Shown here one piece after another: positions 1 to 5,700 of a DNA stretch of 7,933 nt. The position numbers and the translations under genes were made by a program. The stretch is from an uncultured Oscillospiraceae bacterium (GTDB lineage Bacteria > Bacillota > Clostridia > Oscillospirales > Ruminococcaceae), in contig CAJUMG010000007.1 in the NCBI GenBank assembly GCA_910587335.1, forward strand, positions 5,790 to 13,722. The letters are read 5' to 3'. Below the pieces are notes generated by a model. It made no database searches and was not told where the DNA came from. It was given only the letters and a program-made list of their open reading frames with translations. The number at the start of each line of letters is the position of its first letter. Within the stretch, counting starts at the first letter, position 1.

Positions 1-28
1 TTGCTTCCTTTCCACAAAGCATATCTTT

Positions 29-57
29 ATTTTATGGGAAAGACGCAAAGGAGGCAA
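29..57 (-). promoter_or_regulatory. Possible minus-strand promoter for a gene beyond the left edge
   Basis: On the minus strand a -35-like TTGCCT (57-52) is followed after exactly 17 bp by a -10-like TAAAAT (34-29). A purine-rich, ribosome-binding-site-like GGAAAGGA follows close to the window edge. It lies just past the aroC terminator, so it could start a separate leftward transcript. The downstream gene is outside the window and the -35 match is only partial, so this is a weak call. Confidence 0.25.
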
Positions 58-60
58 GAA

Positions 61-104
61 AAAAACTCTGCCAGAAAACAAGGAGAAATCCGGCAGAGTT
101 TTTT
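61..104. terminator. Bidirectional intrinsic terminator after aroC
   Basis: A perfect 12-bp inverted repeat pairs 61-72 (AAAAACTCTGCC) with 92-103 (GGCAGAGTTTTT) around a 19-nt loop. On the minus strand the stem is followed by a run of T residues, and the hairpin begins only 3 nt after the aroC stop codon, as expected for the end of the aro operon. On the plus strand GGCAGAG is also followed by six T residues, so it can stop transcription from the left as well. Confidence 0.9.
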
Positions 105-106
105 CT

Positions 107-1192
107 TTATTCTGTTTTCTCCATCCAGGCATCCAGCAGAGCCAAAGCCGCAGACGCCTCTACACAAGGAACAGCCCGTGGAACAATACAAGGATCATGC
201 CGCCCCTGAATGGACAGCTGCGCCGGCTCCATTGTTTGAAAATTAACCGTGTCTTGTACGCGGGAAATAGAGGGGGTCGGCTTAAAGGCTACCCGAAGAA
301 GAATGGGCATTCCCGAAGAGATACCGCCTAGAATTCCGCCGTGATGGTTACTTTTAGTGCGGATTTTTCTATTTTCTAAACAGAAAGGATCGTTCATCTG
401 AGATCCCAAACAGCGGGAAGAATGAAAACCAGCGCCAAACTCTAGCCCCTTGACAGCCGGAATTCCAAATAGTAACGAGGCCAAACGGTTCTCTAATCCA
501 TCAAACATGGGGGACCCAATACCGGCAGGAAAGCCAATGGCGGCACATTCCACCACACCGCCAACCGAATCCTGGTTGATCCGGCAATTTTCAATCAGCT
601 GCTGCATCTTTTCACCAGCATGGTCATTTTGTACGGGAAAATCCTTTTTTCCAGGGGACAAAAGGGTATCCGTGGAGAGGGTTACCGGATCAAAGGGTAT
701 ATCATCTATCTCGCCAATCGAAGCAATATGCCCGCCGATTTGCACACCGCGATGGGCAAGAATCTGCATTGCAATGCCTCCGGCAGCGACCAAAGGCGCG
801 GTCAAACGACCGGAAAAATGCCCGCCGCCACGAGAGTCCTGTGCACCATGATACCGCAGATAGCCGGTATAATCTGCATGGGCTGGTCGGGCTATGCTGG
901 CCATTTGTGCATAATCTGTGCTATGGGTGTCGCCATTGCGAATAACAATGGCCAGAGGCGTTCCGGTGGTCCGTCCCTGATAAAAGCCGGAGAGGATGTG
1001 GGGATGGTCGGTTTCCTTACGCGGGGTAGAAAACCGGTTTTGCCCGGGACGTCTGCGGTCCATAAAGGCCAGCAGCAAATCAAAATCGATTGGTTCTCCA
1101 GCGGGTAGCCCGTCTATCACAACGCCAATCGCTGTACCGTGTGACTCGCCGAAAATAGAAATTTTTATTTGATTTCCCCAATTAGATGACAT
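107..1192 (-). CDS. aroC: Chorismate synthase
   Basis: Converts 5-enolpyruvylshikimate-3-phosphate to chorismate, the last shikimate step. The enzyme is cytosolic, uses reduced FMN, and works as a tetramer in known family members. The 361 residues match the usual family length. Visible landmarks are GESHG at 15-19, with the His corresponding to the N-terminal catalytic His; the glycine-rich RGGGHFSGR at 121-129; NHHGGILGGISSG at 282-294; and RHDPCIVPRA at 331-340, with the C-terminal catalytic His/Asp region. The second motif differs from the common RGGGRSSAR form; from memory this variant also occurs in other Clostridia. I chose the ATG at 1192, which sits 8 nt after AGGAGG, over an in-frame TTG at 1195 only 5 nt after it. 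The start lies inside the end of aroA (11-bp overlap), so aroC is the last gene of the operon. A terminator follows directly. Confidence 0.97.
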   Translation of the reverse strand: MSSNWGNQIKISIFGESHGTAIGVVIDGLPAGEPIDFDLLLAFMDRRRPGQNRFSTPRKETDHPHILSGFYQGRTTGTPLAIVIRNGDTHSTDYAQMASIARPAHADYTGYLRYHGAQDSRGGGHFSGRLTAPLVAAGGIAMQILAHRGVQIGGHIASIGEIDDIPFDPVTLSTDTLLSPGKKDFPVQNDHAGEKMQQLIENCRINQDSVGGVVECAAIGFPAGIGSPMFDGLENRLASLLFGIPAVKGLEFGAGFHSSRCLGSQMNDPFCLENRKIRTKSNHHGGILGGISSGMPILLRVAFKPTPSISRVQDTVNFQTMEPAQLSIQGRHDPCIVPRAVPCVEASAALALLDAWMEKTE

Positions 1193-2435
1193 CAACGCTA
1201 CCTCCTAAGGATTTTAAATCTTCGAAAAACCCGGGATAGGATTTTTCTACTACCTGTGCGTCCCCAATAATGACCGGCGAATCAGCCAGACCTGCGGCAA
1301 TTGCCATAGACATGGCAATTCGGTGATCGCCATAAGAAGATACCCGAGCGCCATGCAAAGGGAGTCCTCCGTCAATGACAAGAGCGTTTGGTTCCTCACG
1401 GATTTTGGCGCCCAGGCGGGTCAGACAGTCGGTCATGGCAGACGCACGATCGCTTTCTTTTATTTTTAAGCGTCTGGTGTCATGAATAACAGTTTGGCCA
1501 GGGACAGCAGCAGCGGCTACGCACAAAATAGGAATCAGATCTGGAATATCCTTTCCATAAATCTGCGCAGCATGACAGATAGGTTTTTGGATTTCTATAG
1601 AGTCTTCATTCCAAACTGGGGAAGCGCCAAAGCAGGACAAAGCGTTTAAAATTTCCCGATCGCCTTGCAGAGAATTGCAAGACAAGCCAAATAGCTTTAC
1701 AGGATTTCCAAGCGCCGCTGCGGTGAGAAAAAAGGCAGCGTTGGAATAGTCTGATTCCACCTGAAAATTTTGGGGTTGGTAGCTTTGTCCACCAGGAACA
1801 AAAAAGCGCCCTTGCTCTTGAAAAATTTTAACACCGAATGTTTTTAAAACCTCTATTGTCAAATCAATATAAGGCGCGGATTCCAGTGGGGTGGACAGAG
1901 AAATCACACTATCGCCGGAAAGCAGCGGCAGAGCAAACAGCAGTCCAGTGATAAATTGCGAGCTGATATCTCCAGGGATTTGATAGGTGCCAGATTTTAA
2001 CTGTCCAGAGCAATGTGTTGGAACAAATGATCTGTCAAGCTTGGCGCCATTACATGGAAAAACGTCGTAATAAGGGGTAAGGGGACGTTGAGGCAATCGG
2101 CCAGATCCGGTAAACTGACAAGAAATTCCCAAAGCAGACGCCACCGGAATCAAAAAGCGAAGAGTCGAACCGGATTCAATGCAGTCAATCTTCGTTTGTT
2201 TTGGCGCCTTACCGATCCCGGTGACGGTAATCTTTTTTTCCTCTCGAACAATAGCTGCACCCATAGCTCGAAGTCCGCCAATAGTAGCATCCATATCTTT
2301 AGATAAATCTACAGGAGAAATAACGCTGGTTCCTTGCGCCAGCGCTGCACAAATCAAAGCCCGATGCGCAATACTTTTGGAAGGCGGCGCATAGACCGAC
2401 CCATGCAAAAGACCAGGGGTTATTTGGATATTCAT
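1182..2435 (-). CDS. aroA: 3-phosphoshikimate 1-carboxyvinyltransferase (EPSP synthase)
   Basis: Transfers the enolpyruvyl group of phosphoenolpyruvate to shikimate-3-phosphate, the sixth shikimate step, in the cytosol. The 417 residues span the usual two-domain family length. Substrate-site motifs are in order: PPSKSIAHRA at 17-26 (Lys20, Ser21, Arg25); ESGSTLRF at 87-94, where Gly89 aligns with the glycine whose change to alanine gives glyphosate insensitivity in other enzymes; Arg113; SSQF at 158-161; catalytic-type Asp299 in IPDL; KESDR at 326-330; DHR at 370-372; and Lys398 in VVEKSYPGF. The complete set argues for an active enzyme. The SSQF motif is the class I type, although residues around ESGSTLRF differ from the enterobacterial LGNAGTAMRP, so herbicide sensitivity should not be assumed. 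The ATG overlaps the aroB stop as ATGA (4 bp), preceded by a weak GGCGGTG ribosome site, which points to translational coupling. Confidence 0.97.
   Translation of the reverse strand: MNIQITPGLLHGSVYAPPSKSIAHRALICAALAQGTSVISPVDLSKDMDATIGGLRAMGAAIVREEKKITVTGIGKAPKQTKIDCIESGSTLRFLIPVASALGISCQFTGSGRLPQRPLTPYYDVFPCNGAKLDRSFVPTHCSGQLKSGTYQIPGDISSQFITGLLFALPLLSGDSVISLSTPLESAPYIDLTIEVLKTFGVKIFQEQGRFFVPGGQSYQPQNFQVESDYSNAAFFLTAAALGNPVKLFGLSCNSLQGDREILNALSCFGASPVWNEDSIEIQKPICHAAQIYGKDIPDLIPILCVAAAAVPGQTVIHDTRRLKIKESDRASAMTDCLTRLGAKIREEPNALVIDGGLPLHGARVSSYGDHRIAMSMAIAAGLADSPVIIGDAQVVEKSYPGFFEDLKSLGGSVDVI
1201..1206 (-). promoter_or_regulatory. Ribosome binding site of aroC
   Basis: The minus strand reads AGGAGG at 1206-1201, 8 nt before the ATG at 1192. 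This perfect Shine-Dalgarno lies inside the aroA coding region. It supports ATG 1192 as the aroC start and independent ribosome loading on aroC within the polycistronic message. Confidence 0.8.
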
Positions 2436-3493
2436 TTCGCTTCACCGCCTTTTATAAAGCGTTCAAATTCCGAAAAGGGAAAGCTTTGTATAAAACTGTC
2501 GCCGACTTCCCGTAAAAGGATAGCCCGAATTCCCTGTGTCGTATTCTTTTTATCTTGGCGGCAGATTTCAAATAGATTTTCCCACGCGGCATTGCAGGAA
2601 ACGGGTAGACTATATTTTTGACAAACTTTCAAAAGTCGGTCAAGCGCCGGGGAAGGAAGCATTCCAGCCGCTACCTGGGCCCGAATTATCATTGCCATAC
2701 CTATGGCGACACACTGCCCATGCCGCTGTTTGTACTGCATCCAGTTTTCGACAGCATGCCCCATTGTGTGGCCAAAATTTAATATCATGCGGTTTCCAGT
2801 ATCCTGCTCATCTTCTTCCACCACGTCTCTTTTAATGGTAATACAGCGGCTGATGATCTCTTCTAGATGATCCTGCGGATTTTCATCGGCCAAAAGATCA
2901 AACAGGACAGCGTCTTTTATCATACCGCATTTAATCGCCTCGGCAATTCCGTCAGAGAATACCTCTTCCGATAAAGTCGAGAGGGTATCCGGATCGCACA
3001 AAACCAGAGATGGCTGCCAAAAGGTACCGACTAAATTCTTTCCTGATGGAAGATTTACCGCGGTCTTTCCTCCGACCGAAGAATCTACCTGTGCTAAAAG
3101 CGTAGTGGGAATTTGGATGAAGGGAATACCACGTAAATAGGTAGATGCCACAAAACCGGTCAAATCACCGATTACACCGCCGCCCAAGGCAATTAGACAG
3201 CAATCACGAGAGATTTTGTTTTGAGAGAGCAGCTGATATAAAAGTCCTGCACTTTCCAGCGACTTGGTATTTTCGCCTGCTTCCAATGTAAAGGAAGGGA
3301 TATCCCGGTATCCTGCATTTTCCAGCGAATCCAAAAGCTTACGCAGATATAAAGGGGCTACGTTAGAATCGGTTACAACTGCAAGCCTTGCCCGAGGCTT
3401 GATCTTCTGAATCTTTAATCCAGCCTCCTGCAGAAGTCCTCTTTGAATCAATACCTCATATGGGGCTTGTGTTTTAACCTGTATACGCTTCAT
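2432..3493 (-). CDS. aroB: 3-dehydroquinate synthase
   Basis: Cyclises DAHP to 3-dehydroquinate, the second shikimate step, using NAD+ and a divalent metal (zinc or cobalt) in the cytosol. With the chosen start it has 353 residues, typical for the family. The nucleotide-binding GGGVIGDLTGFVAS lies at 104-117, followed by QIPTTLLAQVDSSVGGKTAVN at about 127-147 and GKNLVG at 151-156. The metal-site set is Glu185 (in GIAEAIKCG), the GHTMGHAVE block at 241-249, and His258 in HGQCVAIGM. The last motif is more often HGEAVAIGM, so two positions beside the ligand His differ. I prefer the ATG at 3493 because it is 7 nt from GGAGG; an in-frame ATG at 3499 lies only 1 nt from it. First gene of the aroB-aroA-aroC operon; its stop overlaps aroA. 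Its leader contains a promoter, an inverted repeat and a terminator-like hairpin. Confidence 0.96.
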   Translation of the reverse strand: MKRIQVKTQAPYEVLIQRGLLQEAGLKIQKIKPRARLAVVTDSNVAPLYLRKLLDSLENAGYRDIPSFTLEAGENTKSLESAGLLYQLLSQNKISRDCCLIALGGGVIGDLTGFVASTYLRGIPFIQIPTTLLAQVDSSVGGKTAVNLPSGKNLVGTFWQPSLVLCDPDTLSTLSEEVFSDGIAEAIKCGMIKDAVLFDLLADENPQDHLEEIISRCITIKRDVVEEDEQDTGNRMILNFGHTMGHAVENWMQYKQRHGQCVAIGMAMIIRAQVAAGMLPSPALDRLLKVCQKYSLPVSCNAAWENLFEICRQDKKNTTQGIRAILLREVGDSFIQSFPFSEFERFIKGGEAK

Positions 3494-3500
3494 AACCATT

Positions 3501-3505
3501 CCTCC
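3501..3505 (-). promoter_or_regulatory. Ribosome binding site of aroB (decides the start)
   Basis: The minus strand reads GGAGG at 3505-3501. The ATG at 3493 follows after 7 nt, a standard spacing. The ATG at 3499 follows after only 1 nt, too close for normal initiation. The annotated protein should therefore begin MKRIQV rather than MVMKRIQV. Confidence 0.75.
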
Positions 3506-3521
3506 ATTTTCCCGGCTGATT

Positions 3522-3548
3522 GAAAAAAGCCGATACGATTGTATCGGC
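3522..3548 (-). terminator. Terminator-type hairpin in the aroB leader (candidate attenuator)
   Basis: Read on the minus strand, GCCGATAC (3548-3541), a 4-nt loop AATC, and GTATCGGC (3536-3529) form a perfect 8-bp stem followed by six T residues (3528-3523). On the plus strand no T-run follows, so it acts only on leftward transcription. It lies downstream of the proposed aroB promoter and about 30 nt upstream of the aroB start, with no minus-strand gene before it. That position fits a leader attenuator better than an end-of-gene terminator. A competing helix could form between TCGGCT (3533-3528), in the 3' arm, and AGCCGG (3517-3512). Confidence 0.8.
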
Positions 3549-3554
3549 GACTGC

Positions 3555-3593
3555 TATTTTGCCTGTTCAAAGTAAGAATAAACAGGCGAAATA
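3555..3593. repeat. 13-bp inverted repeat flanking the aroB -10 element (operator-like)
   Basis: The arms at 3555-3567 (TATTTTGCCTGTT) and 3581-3593 (AACAGGCGAAATA) are reverse complements at 12 of 13 positions, separated by 13 bp. Equivalent points in the GCCTGTT/AACAGGC cores are 20 bp apart, near two helical turns. The -10 box lies in the central gap, the right arm fills the -35/-10 spacer, and the left arm covers the start of the transcript. The layout fits an operator for a dimeric repressor. The protein is unknown. Confidence 0.65.
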
Positions 3594-3603
3594 TGTTTGT
3601 CAA
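3575..3603 (-). promoter_or_regulatory. Promoter of the aroB-aroA-aroC operon
   Basis: On the minus strand a consensus -35 TTGACA (3603-3598) is followed after 17 bp by TATTCT (3580-3575), which matches 4 of 6 positions of TATAAT. The start point would be near 3568, giving a leader of about 75 nt before the aroB ATG at 3493. The perfect -35 box and ideal spacing make this the best candidate for the operon. Confidence 0.7.
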
Positions 3604-3609
3604 TATCTG

Positions 3610-3638
3610 TTGCTGAAAAAAAGCGGATGTGATAAAAT
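3610..3638 (+). promoter_or_regulatory. Promoter of the ABC-F gene (extended -10)
   Basis: TAAAAT (3633-3638) carries an upstream TG at 3630-3631, giving an extended -10. A poor -35, TTGCTG, lies 17 bp upstream at 3610-3615. Transcription would start near 3645, about 29 nt before the ATG at 3674. Only 6 bp separate its -35 from that of the divergent aro promoter. Confidence 0.55.
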
Positions 3639-3673
3639 ATAAAAGAATGTTTGGATAAAAAGGATACAAAATT

Positions 3674-5599
3674 ATGGTACTTTCAATTGAACAACTGAAT
3701 AAAAGCTTTGGCGCCAATGCGGTGCTTGAAAATATTACGGCAAAAATTGAGGATGGTGACCGCATTGGTCTGATTGGAGTGAATGGAGCGGGAAAATCCA
3801 CTTTGCTGAATTTGATTATAGGTGATCTTCAGGCAGACAGTGGTACAATCGCGGTTTCCACCGATGTGAATATTGGATTTTTGCGCCAAAACAGCGGTCT
3901 CTCCAGCGATCATACGATCTGGGAGGAAATGCGCAGCGTATTTCATTCTGTCCTAGAAATGGAACATAAGCTGCGTGCGCTGGAAAAACAGATGGCTTCT
4001 GAAAACCTAGACCACGAAGGGGAAATCTATCGGGTCCTGGCGGAAGAATATGCTGTTTTAGATGAGCGGTTCAGCAAAGCGGAAGGATATTTGGTGGATG
4101 TGAAAATCCGTACAATTTTAAACGGTATGGGTTTTTCCGATAAGCCAGTTGACACGGTCATACAAACCCTTTCTGGTGGGGAAAAGACCCGACTGGCACT
4201 GGCAAAGCTTTTGCTTGAGCAACCAGCGCTGCTCATTTTGGATGAGCCGACAAACCATTTGGATTTTAAAACGTTGACCTGGCTGGAGGAGTACCTTTCT
4301 GGCTATAAAGGGGCTCTTTTGCTGGTTTCGCATGACCGTTACTTTTTAGATAAGCTGGTTTCGGATATTTGGGAAGTGGAAAGGCATAAGCTGGAAACAT
4401 ATAAAGGAAACTATTCCAAGTATGTGCTGCTTAAAAAAGAGCGGCGGACACGCCAGCAAAAGGAATATGAGCTGCAGCAGAAGGAAATTGCTTCTATGGA
4501 GGATTTTGTGGCCCGCAACCTTGTCCGAGCCTCGACGACAAAACGGGCACAAAGCCGCATTGCCGCTTTGGAGAGGATGGAGCGGGTAGAAAAACCGCAA
4601 AATGATCTAAAAGCAGCACGGTTATCCTTCTCGTTTGACCGGGAGCCGGTTAAAGATGTGTTGATGGTGGAAAATGTATCTCTTTCCGTGGGGAAAGGGG
4701 AAAACCGAAAGCATCTGGCAGACGGAATCAATCTGCATGTAGAAAGAGGGAACAAAATTGCGATTATCGGCGCCAATGGCGTAGGAAAGTCGAGCTTTCT
4801 CAAAGCGGTTTTAAAGCAGATTCCCATTGATGCAGGTAGTTTTTATTGGGGAAAGAATGTCAAAACCGCTTATTATGAACAGGAACTGAGAGGATTGGAT
4901 CTAGGCAAAACAGCATTAGAGGAAATCTGGTCAAGGTATCCACAAATGACAGAACATCAGGTGCGCAGCGTTTTGGGAAGCGTTCTCCTCACAGGAGAAG
5001 CTGTATACAAAAAAGTATCGGTTCTTTCAGGAGGGGAGAAAGCAAAACTTGCTTTTGCAGTGTTAATGCTCCAGCGCGGGAATGTCCTTTTGCTCGATGA
5101 GCCCACCAACCATCTGGACCTCTCGTCTAAAGAGGTTTTAGAAGAGGCGTTGCAGGAGTATGAAGGGACTGTTCTGATGGTTTCTCATGATCGCTATATG
5201 CTGAATCGGGTACCGGATTTTATTATGGAGTTTACAGGTTCAGGGGTAGAGACATATAAAGGCGGATATGACGACTATCTTGCAGAAAAGGAACGGCGGA
5301 AAAATAAAACTGCCCAACAGCTAGAGCAAAAACCGAATGTGCCAGCTAAAGCGGCGAATACAGGCGGATACCGCACCCGTCAGCAGAAAAATGAGGAGAT
5401 CAAAAGACGGCAGCTTTTAAAGGAAACCGAGAAACGTATTGCGGAGTTGGAGGAGCAAATCCGCCTGTTGGAAGAAGAGATTACCTTGCCCCAAGTATAT
5501 GAAAATTATGTTTTGATGGGTGAAAAGTGTAAGGAGCTGGACGAAGCGAAGCAGAGTCTTTCCTGTATCATGGAAGAATGGGTACAATTAAGTGAATAG
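3674..5599 (+). CDS. ABC-F family ATP-binding protein (YdiF/Uup-like)
   Basis: A soluble protein with two ABC ATPase domains in one chain and no membrane segment, so not a transporter. ABC-F proteins bind near the ribosomal E site and help translation, or in some cases give antibiotic resistance by ribosome protection. Domain 1 has Walker A GVNGAGKST at 35-43, signature LSGGEKTR at 166-173, Walker B with catalytic Glu191 in LDEPTNHLD, and SHDRYF at 219-224. Domain 2 has GANGVGKSS at 366-374, LSGGEKAK at 451-458, Glu476, and SHDRYM at 504-509. The interdomain linker (about 240-320) is charged and helical, as in the tRNA-contacting linker of the family. Residues 565-640 form a charged, coiled-coil-like C-terminal domain. 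The length of 641 closely matches B. subtilis YdiF. An AAGGA at 3660-3664 precedes the ATG by 9 nt. A housekeeping role is more likely than resistance, but sequence alone does not settle it. No clear terminator follows. Confidence 0.93.
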   Translation: MVLSIEQLNKSFGANAVLENITAKIEDGDRIGLIGVNGAGKSTLLNLIIGDLQADSGTIAVSTDVNIGFLRQNSGLSSDHTIWEEMRSVFHSVLEMEHKLRALEKQMASENLDHEGEIYRVLAEEYAVLDERFSKAEGYLVDVKIRTILNGMGFSDKPVDTVIQTLSGGEKTRLALAKLLLEQPALLILDEPTNHLDFKTLTWLEEYLSGYKGALLLVSHDRYFLDKLVSDIWEVERHKLETYKGNYSKYVLLKKERRTRQQKEYELQQKEIASMEDFVARNLVRASTTKRAQSRIAALERMERVEKPQNDLKAARLSFSFDREPVKDVLMVENVSLSVGKGENRKHLADGINLHVERGNKIAIIGANGVGKSSFLKAVLKQIPIDAGSFYWGKNVKTAYYEQELRGLDLGKTALEEIWSRYPQMTEHQVRSVLGSVLLTGEAVYKKVSVLSGGEKAKLAFAVLMLQRGNVLLLDEPTNHLDLSSKEVLEEALQEYEGTVLMVSHDRYMLNRVPDFIMEFTGSGVETYKGGYDDYLAEKERRKNKTAQQLEQKPNVPAKAANTGGYRTRQQKNEEIKRRQLLKETEKRIAELEEQIRLLEEEITLPQVYENYVLMGEKCKELDEAKQSLSCIMEEWVQLSE

Positions 5600-5641
5600 A
5601 GCGTCGAAAAAAAGAGAGGTTCCTTCCGTTTTTACAATACT

Positions 5642-5670
5642 TTTACATCCGCATTTTCTTGTTTTACAAT
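5642..5670 (+). promoter_or_regulatory. Promoter candidate for the AI-2E family gene
   Basis: TTTACA (5642-5647) and TACAAT (5665-5670) each match the sigma-A consensus at 5 of 6 positions and are 17 bp apart. The start point would be near 5677, giving a leader of about 24 nt before the TTG at 5701. The region is very T-rich, so chance matches are easier. Read-through from the ABC-F gene is also possible because I see no terminator between the two. Confidence 0.5.
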
Positions 5671-5683
5671 TATTTTTTACCAA

Positions 5684-5694
5684 AAAGGGTGGTG
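5684..5694 (+). promoter_or_regulatory. Ribosome binding site deciding the TTG start
   Basis: AAGGGTGGTG at 5685-5694 matches 8 of 10 positions of the extended Shine-Dalgarno AAAGGAGGTG and ends 6 nt before the TTG at 5701. The more upstream TTG at 5659 lacks any such site and overlaps the promoter candidate, so the protein most likely begins at 5701. Confidence 0.7.
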
Positions 5695-5700
5695 TTTATT

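Noticed and set aside
1..246. Plus-strand open frame of 81 codons at the left edge
   Set aside because: It runs through the bidirectional terminator and into the antisense strand of aroC, has no family resemblance, and is low-complexity; a shadow frame.
450..1108. Two plus-strand open frames (450-851, 620-1108) opposite aroC
   Set aside because: Both are fully antisense to a chorismate synthase with intact motifs, and neither has a plausible ribosome site.
1193..1195. TTG start for aroC, 1 codon upstream of the ATG
   Set aside because: The ATG at 1192 is a stronger codon with better spacing (8 nt) from AGGAGG.
3490..3801. Minus-strand open frame of 103 codons over the aroB/ABC-F intergenic region
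   Set aside because: It crosses the aro promoter, dyad and leader hairpin and is antisense to the Walker A region of the ABC-F gene; no protein family is recognisable.
4027..4827. Several minus-strand open frames inside the ABC-F gene
   Set aside because: Antisense shadows of a gene whose paired ATPase motifs are complete.
3674..5599. ABC-F gene as an antibiotic-resistance determinant
   Set aside because: Overall length, linker and C-terminal coiled coil look like the housekeeping YdiF type, and there is no resistance context or attenuating leader peptide upstream.
5600..5640. A-rich then T-rich stretch after the ABC-F stop, considered as a terminator
   Set aside because: The inner segment GAGAGG does not pair with CCTTCC well enough; only A-T pairs or a 2-nt loop would result.
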